NCBI GenBank assembly: GCA_045105075.1
Contig: JBGCDD010000068.1
Location: 1-16,990 of the forward strand
Source of the DNA: JBGCDD01 sp045105075
GTDB lineage: Bacteria; Pseudomonadota; Alphaproteobacteria; Rhodobacterales; Rhodobacteraceae
DNA length: 16,990 nucleotides
Reading direction: 5' to 3'
The notes beneath the pieces were generated by a model. It did not search any database. It saw nothing but the letters and a program-made list of their open reading frames with translations, and had not been told where the DNA came from. Position numbers and translations under genes: made by a program. Shown piece by piece: positions 1 to 7,169 of this stretch (its first letter is position 1; every line of letters starts with the position of its first letter).

Positions 1-959
1 GCCAGTTCGGCGCCGCCTTGATAGAGAAAGCCAAACAGGATCGCGGCCAAAAACACGCCAAACGGGTGGCTGCGCCCCATCAGCGCCACGGCGATGCCGG
101 TGATCTCCTCTTTTTTTGTGGAATTGGCACCCACCCGGTCCGCCTCGCTTTTGCCGGTGTGGGCTGTCCTGATGCCGGCCGGTGCGCCGGAAATCAGCAT
201 GGCGATCACGGTGATTTTGACCGGATTGATCCCGGCATAACGCGCGGCAGATTCCGAATGGCCAAAGGCGCGGATCTGATAGCCCAGTTGCGTGCGCCAC
301 ATCAGCAGCCAGACCGCGACGCACGCCAGCAGAGCAACCAGAAACGTGACGTTGACGCTGTCATCCTTGGAGGCTTTGATGCCCATCCCCGACAGCACTG
401 AATTCAGGGTGGGCAGGTCCAGATGTTTGGCAAATCGCGCGCTGGCGGGGTCGGCCTGTCCGATGGGTTTGAGGAATTCGTTAAGCAAATAGACCAAAAG
501 CGCGGCTGCGATGAAGTTGAACATAATCGTGGTGATCACGATGTGGCTGCCGCGTTTGGCCTGTAGATAGGCGGGAATCGCGGCCCAAAGCGCGCCGAAT
601 GCGCCGGCCATCAACGCGGCGCCGATCAGGGCCAGCGACCAGTGCGGCCAGGGCACATAAAGGCAGGCCAGCGCGACGCCCAATGCGCCCAGCATCGCCT
701 GACCTTCGCCGCCGATGTTGAACAGGCGCGCGTGGAAGGCGACCGATACCGCCAACCCAGTAAAGATAAAATTGGTTGCATAATAAAGCGTGTAGCCCCA
801 GCCGCGCACCGCGCCGCCCGCGCCTTCGACCAGCAGCTTGACGGCGGCAATCGGGTCTTCGCCGATCGCCAAAATCACCAGTGCCGACAACAAGGCCGCC
901 AGCAGCAGCGAGATCAGCGGCACCAGCACCACCTCGGCCCATTTGGGCATCACCTCCAT
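1..959 (-). CDS. BMP-type (nucleoside) ABC transporter permease, C-terminus cut by window edge
   Basis: Inner-membrane permease of a sugar/nucleoside-type ABC importer. The frame stays open from the ATG at 959 to the left edge, giving 319 residues. Visible family features are a hydrophobic N-terminal helix (about residues 10-32), the motif FNIGGEGQAMLGA (about 80-92), ITTIMFNFIAAAL (142-154), and near the end GIAVALMGRSHPFG followed by FLYQGGAEL. The start ATG shares its A with the stop codon of the ATPase gene (TGATG), so translation is probably coupled. The partner ATPase, binding protein and an NTF2-like protein lie upstream in the same operon; a second permease probably follows off the left edge. 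Odd: residues 263-287 are strongly polar and charged where I expect a mostly hydrophobic, glycine-rich segment, although the length matches the family. The transported solute is inferred from the family only. Confidence 0.9.
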   Translation of the reverse strand, partial: MEVMPKWAEVVLVPLISLLLAALLSALVILAIGEDPIAAVKLLVEGAGGAVRGWGYTLYYATNFIFTGLAVSVAFHARLFNIGGEGQAMLGALGVALACLYVPWPHWSLALIGAALMAGAFGALWAAIPAYLQAKRGSHIVITTIMFNFIAAALLVYLLNEFLKPIGQADPASARFAKHLDLPTLNSVLSGMGIKASKDDSVNVTFLVALLACVAVWLLMWRTQLGYQIRAFGHSESAARYAGINPVKITVIAMLISGAPAGIRTAHTGKSEADRVGANSTKKEEITGIAVALMGRSHPFGVFLAAILFGFLYQGGAEL

Positions 960-2488
960 CACGCCACCTCTTGTGCCATGCCGGCCATCAACAGGCCGAG
1001 CTCTGTTTCATCGGTGTCCGCACGCAGGCGTTCGCCCATGATATGCCCGTCAAACATGACGGCGATGCGATCCGACAGCGACAAAATCTCTTCCAGCTCG
1101 ACCGAGACGAGCAGGATCGCTTTGCCCTGATCGCGCAATGCGACGATTTGCTTGTGGATGAATTCGATGGCGCCAATGTCGACGCCGCGGGTCGGTTGGC
1201 CCACCAGCAACAGATCGGGATTGCGCTCGATCTCGCGGGCAACGACGATTTTTTGCTGATTGCCGCCACTGAAATTCTTGGCCGTCAACCACCCATTGGC
1301 CGGGCGCACGTCGAATTTCTTGATTTTGGCATCGGTGTCAGCGCGCAAGGCCGCGTTGTTCATCAAAAAACCGCTGCGATAGGCGTCATCGTGGTGATAG
1401 CCAAAGGCGACATTTTCCCAGGCGTGAAAGTCCATGATCAGACCTTCGCGTTGGCGGTCTTCGGGCACATGGGCGATGCCGGCGGCGCGGCGTGATTGTC
1501 CGTCTGACAGTTTCCCTGTCAAATCAAGGCGTTGGCCATTCAGCTTGATCGTGCCCGCGCCGGGGCGCATGCCGCCCAGCACCTCGAGCAGTTCGGACTG
1601 TCCGTTGCCCGCAACACCGGCGATGCCCAAAATCTCGCCTGCGCGCACGTTCAGGGAGATGCCTTTGACCCGCTCGACATTGCTGTCGTCACGCACGGTC
1701 AGGTTTTCCACCTCGAGCACGGCGCGCCCCGGAGTGGCAGCGATTTTGTCGACCTGCAGCAGAACTTTGCGTCCCACCATCAGCTCGGCCAGCGCTTCGG
1801 GGCTGGTTTCAGAAGTCTTGACCGTGGCCGTCATTTCGCCGCGCCGCATCACGCTGACCGTGTCGGTGATGTTCATGATTTCGCGCAGTTTATGGGTGAT
1901 CAGAACGATGGTTTTGCCTTCCTGGCGCAGGCGATCCAAGATGCGAAACAGCTGATCGGCCTCGGCCGGGGTCAGCACGCCGGTGGGCTCGTCCAGAATG
2001 AGAATGTCAGCCTGACGGTAGAGCGCCTTGAGGATTTCGACGCGCTGTTGCATGCCGACGCCGATGTCTTCGATCAGCGCATCCGGGTCGACATTCAGCT
2101 CGTATTCAGCGGCCAGTTCGCCCAAAGTCCGGCGCGCTTTGGCCAATGACGGGCGCAGCAAACCACCATCTTCGGCGCCCAGAATGATGTTTTCCAGCAC
2201 GGTGAAATTCTCAACCAGCTTGAAATGCTGAAACACCATGCCGATGCCTGCGGCGATGGCGGCCTGACTGTCGGGGATTTCGGTTTTGGTGCCGGCGATG
2301 AAAATTTCGCCTTTGTCGGCTTTGTAAAACCCGTAGAGGATGCTCATCAGTGTTGACTTGCCGGCGCCGTTTTCGCCGATGATGCCGTGGATTGTGCCCG
2401 GCATGACGGAAATCGAGATGTCTTTGTTGGCTTGAACCGGGCCAAAAGCTTTGGAAATCCCTTTCAATTCAATGGCAGGCGCGCTCAC
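959..2488 (-). CDS. ABC importer ATPase with two nucleotide-binding domains (BMP/nucleoside type)
   Basis: Cytoplasmic ATPase of 509 residues that powers the importer encoded around it. Domain 1 has Walker A GENGAGKST (residues 38-46), Q-loop Q87, a signature-like VGMQQRVEI (about 144-152), Walker B LILDEP with D166/E167, and switch H199. Domain 2 has a degenerate Walker A (GVAGNGQSE, 291-299), an intact signature FSGGNQQK (406-413), and LLLVGQPTRGVD (426-437), where the usual Walker B Asp-Glu is Gly-Gln. That asymmetry, with one active and one degenerate site, is known for RbsA/MglA-like and BMP-associated ATPases. The start is GTG at 2488, overlapping the stop of the NTF2-like gene by four bases (GTGA) and preceded by GGGAGA at good spacing. 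The alternative, a monosaccharide importer, is less likely because the binding protein is of the BMP family. Confidence 0.95.
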   Translation of the reverse strand: MSAPAIELKGISKAFGPVQANKDISISVMPGTIHGIIGENGAGKSTLMSILYGFYKADKGEIFIAGTKTEIPDSQAAIAAGIGMVFQHFKLVENFTVLENIILGAEDGGLLRPSLAKARRTLGELAAEYELNVDPDALIEDIGVGMQQRVEILKALYRQADILILDEPTGVLTPAEADQLFRILDRLRQEGKTIVLITHKLREIMNITDTVSVMRRGEMTATVKTSETSPEALAELMVGRKVLLQVDKIAATPGRAVLEVENLTVRDDSNVERVKGISLNVRAGEILGIAGVAGNGQSELLEVLGGMRPGAGTIKLNGQRLDLTGKLSDGQSRRAAGIAHVPEDRQREGLIMDFHAWENVAFGYHHDDAYRSGFLMNNAALRADTDAKIKKFDVRPANGWLTAKNFSGGNQQKIVVAREIERNPDLLLVGQPTRGVDIGAIEFIHKQIVALRDQGKAILLVSVELEEILSLSDRIAVMFDGHIMGERLRADTDETELGLLMAGMAQEVA

Positions 2489-2838
2489 GCGGGGTCTCCC
2501 ATGCCGGGGAATCCAACCAGATGCTGGATCTGATCACCGTCCATATGTGCAAAATACTGCCCCCGCATCATCGCGGCCCCGTCACGCAGAAAATCAACAG
2601 TGGCGCGGGCGTGATTGTTATGTTCGCTGATGTGTACGACGCGGGCGGTGGCGCCGGGCATCATGTCGCCAAAATGGGTGATATAGGCCAGATAGGCGTC
2701 CAGACCCCGGATGATGTCCGGGGTCTGGGGGTCACAATAGGTGATGTTCGGGCTGATCACAGCCTCGCTCAGCGCGGTGCGCGCCTCGGCCGAGGGGTTG
2801 CCCCAGGCCGAAAAGAGCGTCTCTAGGCTGTGTGTCAT
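2485..2838 (-). CDS. Small NTF2/SnoaL-like protein in the transporter operon
   Basis: A 117-residue cytoplasmic protein with no signal peptide or membrane segment. The pattern of an N-terminal helix, then TYCDPQTPDIIRGLDAYLAY (about 33-52), a PGATARV strand, a central strand ARATVDFLRDG and a last strand around GDQIQHLVGF, fits the SnoaL-like/NTF2 cone fold. Many members of that fold are isomerases, hydratases or binding proteins, but I cannot name a substrate. The gene lies 15 bases after the binding-protein stop and overlaps the ATPase start by four bases, so it is co-translated with the importer. By position it may act on the imported compound; that is inference. The ribosome-binding site is weak, perhaps because translation is coupled to the gene upstream. 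Confidence 0.85.
   Translation of the reverse strand: MTHSLETLFSAWGNPSAEARTALSEAVISPNITYCDPQTPDIIRGLDAYLAYITHFGDMMPGATARVVHISEHNNHARATVDFLRDGAAMMRGQYFAHMDGDQIQHLVGFPGMGDPA
2491..2500 (-). promoter_or_regulatory. GGGAGACCCC box (ribosome-binding site) of the ATPase gene
   Basis: The same ten bases as before the binding-protein gene end two bases before the GTG at 2488, inside the 3' end of the NTF2-like gene. It supports the GTG as the true start. The repeat could be a coincidence of good ribosome-binding sequences. Confidence 0.55.
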
Positions 2839-2853
2839 GGCCCGCAGCCGGGA

Positions 2854-3852
2854 TCAGAACGACAAAGCGGGGCAGCTGTCATCCGACATATAGTCGTGCA
2901 CTTTCAACGTCCCACCAGCGATCTTCATCGACGCGGAATCGACTGCAGCCTGCATATCGGCGCTGACCAGTGACGCGTTGTTGTCGTCCATCGCATAGCC
3001 GACACCTTCGTTGGCCAGGCTCATGGTGAAGTTGCCGGTTTCCAGATTGGTGCCTTGGGTGAAGGCTTCGTAAACCGCGTTGTCGACGCGTTTCAGCATG
3101 GATGTCAGGACCTTACCGGGATGCAGATAGTTCTGGTTGCTGTCCACACCGATCGACAGGATGCCCTCGTCGGCGGCGGTTTGCAGCACGCCCACGCCGG
3201 TGCCGCCGGCCGCGGCAAACACCACGTCAGCGCCCTGGCTGATCTGCGCTTTGGTCAGTTCAGAGCCCTTCACCGGGTCATTCCAGGCCGCGGGCGTCGT
3301 GCCGGTCATGTTGGCAATCACGGTGGCTTCGGGGTTCACCGCTTTGACGCCCTGGGCGTAGCCACAGGCGAATTTGCGGATCAGCGGAATGTCCATGCCG
3401 CCGATGAACGAAACGGTGCCGGATTTCGAGGCTTGTGCGGCCAGCATGCCGACCAGATACGACCCCTCATGTTCGGCGAAACCGATGCCGCGCACGTTGG
3501 GGAAGTCGAGCCAGTTGACATCGATCACCGCGAATTTCGTGTCGGGATAGTCGCCCGCCACCTGGCTGAGCGCGTCGGCAAAGGCAAAACCGGTCATCAC
3601 AATCGGGTTGGCGCCCGCTTCGGCAAAACGGCGCAGGGCCTGTTCGCGCTGGGCTTCGGATTGCAATTCGATCTCGCGGAAGCTGCCGCCGGTTTCATCG
3701 GCCCAGCGTTGGGCGCCGTTAAACGCAGCTTCGTTAAAGGATTTGTCGAACTTGCCGCCCAGATCAAAGATGATCGCAGGTTCGGCCGCAACCATGCCAG
3801 CGGTCAAGGCAAGGCTGGCAGCGGCGCCCAAAAGGGATTTCATAAGTGTCAT
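2854..3852 (-). CDS. BMP-family periplasmic solute-binding protein of the ABC importer
   Basis: A 332-residue secreted binding protein of the BMP/PnrA family, whose members mainly bind purine or other nucleosides. A signal peptide covers residues 1-23 with probable cleavage at VAA/E; there is no lipobox cysteine, so it should be soluble in the periplasm, unlike the lipoprotein PnrA. Family features are FDLGGKFDKSFNEAAFNG (29-46), GGMDIPLI, AAGGTGVGVLQ and GVDSNQN. The start is ATG at 3852, preceded by GGGAGACCCC six to eight bases upstream; ATG 3843 is a weaker alternative. The reading frame extends farther upstream to 4188, but that part overlaps rimI and lies before the signal peptide, so I discard it. 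It is the first gene of the operon with the NTF2-like protein, ATPase and permease. The ligand is not provable from sequence alone. Confidence 0.93.
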   Translation of the reverse strand: MTLMKSLLGAAASLALTAGMVAAEPAIIFDLGGKFDKSFNEAAFNGAQRWADETGGSFREIELQSEAQREQALRRFAEAGANPIVMTGFAFADALSQVAGDYPDTKFAVIDVNWLDFPNVRGIGFAEHEGSYLVGMLAAQASKSGTVSFIGGMDIPLIRKFACGYAQGVKAVNPEATVIANMTGTTPAAWNDPVKGSELTKAQISQGADVVFAAAGGTGVGVLQTAADEGILSIGVDSNQNYLHPGKVLTSMLKRVDNAVYEAFTQGTNLETGNFTMSLANEGVGYAMDDNNASLVSADMQAAVDSASMKIAGGTLKVHDYMSDDSCPALSF

Positions 3853-3854
3853 GT

Positions 3855-3864
3855 GGGGTCTCCC
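3855..3864 (-). promoter_or_regulatory. GGGAGACCCC box (ribosome-binding site) of the binding-protein gene
   Basis: Read on the minus strand, GGGAGACCCC ends two bases before the ATG at 3852. GGGAGA is an acceptable Shine-Dalgarno match and decides in favour of this start. The identical ten bases stand at the identical distance from the GTG start of the ATPase gene in the same operon (2491-2500). Confidence 0.6.
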
Positions 3865-3880
3865 GGTTGTTTTATTTGGA

Positions 3881-3903
3881 GCCTCTGGCCAATGACCAAA
3901 GGC
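3881..3903 (-). promoter_or_regulatory. Hairpin in the 5' leader of the transporter operon
   Basis: On the minus strand GCCTTTGG, a 7-base loop, then CCAGAGGC form an 8-bp stem (7 Watson-Crick pairs and one G-U); a further G-U and G-C pair can extend it outward. It sits about 30 bases before the ATG at 3852. No run of U follows, so it is not a normal intrinsic terminator. It may stabilise the mRNA or tune translation, or be meaningless. It is much too small to be a known purine riboswitch. Confidence 0.35.
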
Positions 3904-3937
3904 CCGATCACGCGAGCAGATGTGCTGTAACGGTTCA

Positions 3938-3966
3938 AATAAGGACGCGCATGCGGCGGGGGTCAA
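3938..3966 (-). promoter_or_regulatory. Candidate sigma-70-type promoter of the transporter operon
   Basis: On the minus strand TTGACC (3966-3961, five of six bases of the -35 consensus) is followed after 17 bases by CTTATT (3943-3938), a poor -10 element. It lies in the longest gap in the window (3853-4001, 149 bases), between the rimI stop and the binding-protein start, where a promoter is expected. The support is weak. Confidence 0.3.
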
Positions 3967-4001
3967 CCGGTTTTTCCCAGAATCGCACGGTTGCACGCCA
4001 G

Positions 4002-4418
4002 TTACCGCTGGGTCAGGTGACGGCGCATGACGATTGCGTCGACATGCGCGCCATTTGGGCGCGGGTAATAGGCCTTGCGCAGGCCGGCCTGTTGAAAGCC
4101 GGTTTTGCGATAGAGCGCCAGTGCCGGGGCGTTGTCGTTGGCGACTTCCAAAAACGCCTGATGCGCTGTCCCTGGTGCGCCAAACCACTGCGATAACAGG
4201 CGTTGCGCATGCCCTTGGCGTTGATGGTCGGGGTGGATCGCAAGCGTCAGCACCTCGGCGTCGTCCAACACAGTCCGGATCAGCAAAAACCCCGCCGCAT
4301 CGCCAAAACAGCGCACTTTGGGATCATCAAGCAGGTCGCGAAATTCATGGACCGACCATGGACGCGAGGGCGCAAAAGCGGCGCGGTGTAGTGCAGCCAT
4401 GTCAGCCGCGTCAGTCAA
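4002..4418 (-). CDS. rimI: RimI-like GNAT N-acetyltransferase
   Basis: A 138-residue single-domain GNAT enzyme. RimI acetylates the N-terminal alanine of ribosomal protein S18 in E. coli; in other bacteria the role is less certain. The acetyl-CoA loop is HPDHQRQGHAQRLL (62-75, with Q66-x-x-G69-x-A71), followed by FLEVANDNAPALALYRKTGF (89-108), the typical RimI motif with N94/N96 and Y103. The start is TTG at 4418, whose last two bases belong to the tsaB stop (TTGA, a four-base overlap). An in-frame ATG at 4400 exists, but the longer N-terminus (TDAADMAALHRAAF) matches the family better. tsaB-rimI pairing is widespread and supports both names. It is the last gene of the core cluster before the transporter operon. 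Confidence 0.9.
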   Translation of the reverse strand: MTDAADMAALHRAAFAPSRPWSVHEFRDLLDDPKVRCFGDAAGFLLIRTVLDDAEVLTLAIHPDHQRQGHAQRLLSQWFGAPGTAHQAFLEVANDNAPALALYRKTGFQQAGLRKAYYPRPNGAHVDAIVMRRHLTQR

Positions 4419-5092
4419 TCGAGAATCACAGGCGGTGTATCACGGGCCGGGGCCGCATCTGCCGCGCGCACGTAGAGAGGCGCAGGTCGAGGCGGTGTAC
4501 GCTCGCCGCTGCGCCAATGGGCCAGTGCAATTTTGCCAATGGTTTGGGCGACATCGCTCATCCTGGCTTCGATGCAGGGACCGGGATGCGTCATGTTTGA
4601 CGACACGTCATGGGCGTTGTGCCCGCGGATGGGCGGCAGGGGGGGCGGAAAATCCGGCATGTCTTCTGAATTGGGGGAAACCTGGTGCGGCGGCCCGACC
4701 GGGCGTCCGCCCTCGAAGTATTGCAAATAATGTGCGTTGCGCGGTGCGGCGAGGCTGACGATTTGGGGGTCTAAGTCGTGCAAACTGTTGGGCCCGCGCA
4801 TGACTTCGAAGTTGGACACACCGATCGTCGGTACGCCCAACCCAAACGCCAGTCCGCGCGCCGCCGCGACCGATATGCGGATGCCTGTGAAATTGCCGGG
4901 CCCGATGCCGACGCCAATCAAATCAAGATCTGCCCAGTCAAGCTTTTGGTCTTGCAACATGTTTTGCAACAGCGGCATCAGATGCTCGCCTTGCCCCCGT
5001 GTCATGTCGTGGGTTTGCGATGCCAAAACCCGATCCCCCAACAGCAAAGCGGCCGCGCAATGCGCGGCCGATGTGTCAAAAGCAAGTATCAG
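4415..5092 (-). CDS. tsaB: tRNA t6A biosynthesis protein TsaB, probable CTG start
   Basis: TsaB is the inactive ASKHA-fold partner of TsaD in the complex that makes N6-threonylcarbamoyladenosine at tRNA position 37. From the CTG at 5092 the protein has 225 residues and opens ILAFDTSAAHCAAALLLGD, the conserved first strand of the family. The core motif GVGIGPGNFTGIRISVAAAR (60-79) is clear, and the C-terminus PLYVRAADAAPARD is typical. No ATG, GTG or TTG exists in frame between the nfu stop (5097) and this conserved strand; the first usual alternative, TTG at 5047, would delete 15 conserved residues. I therefore prefer the CTG, four bases after the stop of the upstream gene, probably reached by translational coupling since no good ribosome-binding site is seen. 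The stop overlaps the rimI start. Confidence 0.85.
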   Translation of the reverse strand: MILAFDTSAAHCAAALLLGDRVLASQTHDMTRGQGEHLMPLLQNMLQDQKLDWADLDLIGVGIGPGNFTGIRISVAAARGLAFGLGVPTIGVSNFEVMRGPNSLHDLDPQIVSLAAPRNAHYLQYFEGGRPVGPPHQVSPNSEDMPDFPPPLPPIRGHNAHDVSSNMTHPGPCIEARMSDVAQTIGKIALAHWRSGERTPPRPAPLYVRAADAAPARDTPPVILD

Positions 5093-5096
5093 GGGG

Positions 5097-5660
5097 TCAG
5101 ACGGCGACAGGGCGCACCTCGGTCACTTCGGGAATGTAGTGGCGCAACAGGTTTTCGATGCCCATTTTCAGCGTCAGGGTCGAAGACGGGCAACCCGCGC
5201 AGGCGCCCTGCATGTGCAGGTAAACAATGCCGCGATCAAATCCGTGGAAGGTGATATCACCGCCATCCTGGGCCACGGCGGGGCGCACACGGCTGTCCAG
5301 CAATTCTTTGATTTGACCCACGATTTCGCCGTCTTCACCGTCGTGATCAGCGTGTCCTGAGGCCGGCGTGTGATCGCCCTCCATCACGGGCTGACCGGAT
5401 TGGTAGTGTTCCATCACCGCGCCCAGCAGGGCGGGTTTGATGTGGTCCCATTCGACCGCGTCGGCTTTGGTCACGGTCACGAAATCATGGCCAAAAAACA
5501 CCCCCGTCACACCGTTGACGGCAAACAGGCGCACAGCCAGCGGCGATTTTTCCGCCGTATCAGGGCTGGGGAAATCGGCAGTGCCGGCCTCCAGCACGGT
5601 TTGACCGGGCAGGAATTTCAGGGTCGCCGGGTTGGGCGTGGATTCGGTTTGGATGAACAT
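5097..5660 (-). CDS. NifU-type Fe-S scaffold protein (Nfu N-terminal plus CxxC domain)
   Basis: A 187-residue protein for assembly or transfer of Fe-S clusters. The N-terminal Nfu domain starts MFIQTESTPNPATLKFLPGQ (1-20), the hallmark of the alphaproteobacterial and mitochondrial form. A His/Asp/Gly-rich linker follows (about 95-112), then a C-terminal NifU domain with VAQDGGDITFHGF and the cluster-binding pair C154-x-x-C157 in GACAGCPSS. The start ATG at 5660 has GGAGA about eight bases upstream; an in-frame ATG at 5684 would add eight residues before the conserved MFIQTE, so I reject it. It lies directly upstream of tsaB, in the usual order uspA, nfu, tsaB, rimI. It is probably cytoplasmic. 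Confidence 0.93.
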   Translation of the reverse strand: MFIQTESTPNPATLKFLPGQTVLEAGTADFPSPDTAEKSPLAVRLFAVNGVTGVFFGHDFVTVTKADAVEWDHIKPALLGAVMEHYQSGQPVMEGDHTPASGHADHDGEDGEIVGQIKELLDSRVRPAVAQDGGDITFHGFDRGIVYLHMQGACAGCPSSTLTLKMGIENLLRHYIPEVTEVRPVAV

Positions 5661-5740
5661 GGGCCGTGTCTCCATAAAGGCCAATCAGATATGCGGGCGC
5701 CGACCTGCCAAGTCAAGGTTTGGAACAGTTCTAAATCAAC

Positions 5741-7144
5741 TCAGCGGCAAAACACCGGCACAATCGCCTGCCCCCTGTCGCTGCGTGTCAGCGGTTCGAT
5801 GCCCTGCGCCGGAGCCGCGCGTGTGTCGTGCAAAATGCCATTGCGGGTCAGAAAGCCGGAAAAGACCTGGGCCGGAGCCGCCAATGTGACCCGGTCGGGC
5901 AGGGGTTCGCGGTCTTTGGCGGCGCGGCGCACCACGATGCCCACGACCGAGCCCGACGCATCCAGAACCGGCGCGCCCATGTTGCCGGATTTGCGCGGCA
6001 TGACCATGGCCAGCAATTGGGTGCTGTTTTCATTGCCACCGCGCCCTTCCAAACGCCCGCGGGTTTCGCTGAGACCGCGAAACGAGCGGTCGAAAAACGG
6101 ATAGCCGACACTGACCATCGGCGCGCTCAGGGGCGGGATCTTGGCGGCGCCAAGCGGCAGCCAATGGGACGAGCGGCGCGGCGAGGTCATCACCACCAGG
6201 TCAAGCGCGCGGGCGATGTCGAGCGGCGCCAGTTGTGTGCCGTCCTGCAGGCGCAGGCCTTTGTCACAGACCGCCAGCACCCAGGCGGATGTCGCCAGAT
6301 CAGAGTGGTTGATGTAGAACGCGGTGCCGGCAAACGCGCCGCTTTGTTTGGTTGTTTCCACGTCGTTTTGGGGTTTGGGATTGTTTGGTGTGACCTGTGA
6401 CTGCGCCACATCCTGGGCGGTCTGGATGGCCCGGTTGATCAATCCGCCTTCGGGCAGTTCCAGCGCGCGCTGTTTGCCCTTTGTGATGCTGGCGACAACA
6501 AGGCGGGCTTCGGCGCCGCGCAACGGGCGCCACTGCACCAAAGTCGTTGCAACCCGTTTGCCACGATCCTGCGAGCGCACGTAGACCGAATTGACCCCAT
6601 CGCGCAGCCGGGTCGAGGTGACCCGCAGGTCGGGGCGCGTGATGCGCAACACCTGATCAGATGACAGCGCCTGCGCCATGGCGGCCTGGTGCAGCTGTTG
6701 TGCGTCTTCTGGCGTTCCGACCTGGACCTGGATCACAATCGACTGGTCGCGGGCCGCGAACGCCACATCATTGCCCGGCTGGCGTGTCATCAGGCCCATC
6801 GGAACCTGAAACGACATATTGGCCGATTGGTCATGAAACGGAGTCCAACGACCGCGTTCCAAGGCGTGCAGAAACGGCGCGGACAATTGCGCCAGATCGC
6901 CGATTGTTGCGTCCGAGGTTCCCAGTTTGCGCTGCACGATGGCGCGAAAGGCGGTCAGGCTGCGCCCGCCCCAATCGCCATCGATCAATCCTTCATAGCT
7001 GCCCTCGGCGGCCATTAACGCCTGCAAAAACCGGGTTTCGCCGGGTTTGAGCTTTTCAAGGGGCACTTCACGGTCCAGCAGAGATTGGGCAGACGCGGCG
7101 TGGATGGTCAGAACCGAGACGAACAGGGCAAGCAGGAAACGCAT
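5741..7144 (-). CDS. Secreted trypsin-fold protein with peptidoglycan-binding-like domain, catalytic residues lost
   Basis: A 467-residue exported protein. The signal peptide is residues 1-19 with ASA/Q cleavage. Residues about 33-75 (LQALMAAEGSYEGLIDGDWG and on) resemble a peptidoglycan-binding type 1 repeat. A middle region (about 85-245) is unrecognised. The C-terminal part (about 268-435) follows the trypsin-like plan: GTAFYIN, then TSAWVLAVC where active enzymes have a TxAHV-type motif, LDLVVM with D315, GYPFF, and SGNMGAPVLDASGSVVGIVV where GNSGGPV is expected. Thus the His is W288 and the Ser is M389, while the Asp remains. The protein is probably a non-enzymatic periplasmic binding protein, though I cannot exclude misalignment. 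The start ATG at 7144 has a weak ribosome-binding site and lies 25 bases after the uspA stop, so it is probably cotranscribed. It interrupts the usual uspA-nfu neighbourhood. Confidence 0.85.
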   Translation of the reverse strand: MRFLLALFVSVLTIHAASAQSLLDREVPLEKLKPGETRFLQALMAAEGSYEGLIDGDWGGRSLTAFRAIVQRKLGTSDATIGDLAQLSAPFLHALERGRWTPFHDQSANMSFQVPMGLMTRQPGNDVAFAARDQSIVIQVQVGTPEDAQQLHQAAMAQALSSDQVLRITRPDLRVTSTRLRDGVNSVYVRSQDRGKRVATTLVQWRPLRGAEARLVVASITKGKQRALELPEGGLINRAIQTAQDVAQSQVTPNNPKPQNDVETTKQSGAFAGTAFYINHSDLATSAWVLAVCDKGLRLQDGTQLAPLDIARALDLVVMTSPRRSSHWLPLGAAKIPPLSAPMVSVGYPFFDRSFRGLSETRGRLEGRGGNENSTQLLAMVMPRKSGNMGAPVLDASGSVVGIVVRRAAKDREPLPDRVTLAAPAQVFSGFLTRNGILHDTRAAPAQGIEPLTRSDRGQAIVPVFCR

Positions 7145-7169
7145 ATTTAAGGTACCAATTGTTGGGATT

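Noticed and set aside
426..437. Gly-Gln in place of Asp-Glu in the second ATPase domain (residues 430-431) as a sign of gene decay
   Set aside because: These residue numbers refer to the ATPase protein, not to window bases. A degenerate second site is usual in this ATPase family, so it is not evidence of damage.
481..942. 153-codon minus-strand frame in the permease
   Set aside because: It is out of frame with the permease, whose own frame is open to the window edge and shows family motifs.
3055..3930. 291-codon plus-strand frame opposite the binding protein
   Set aside because: It is antisense to a clear gene and shows no domain or start signal.
3853..4188. N-terminal extension of the binding-protein frame into rimI
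   Set aside because: It lies before a clear signal peptide and a good ribosome-binding site, and overlaps rimI; the residues fit nothing.
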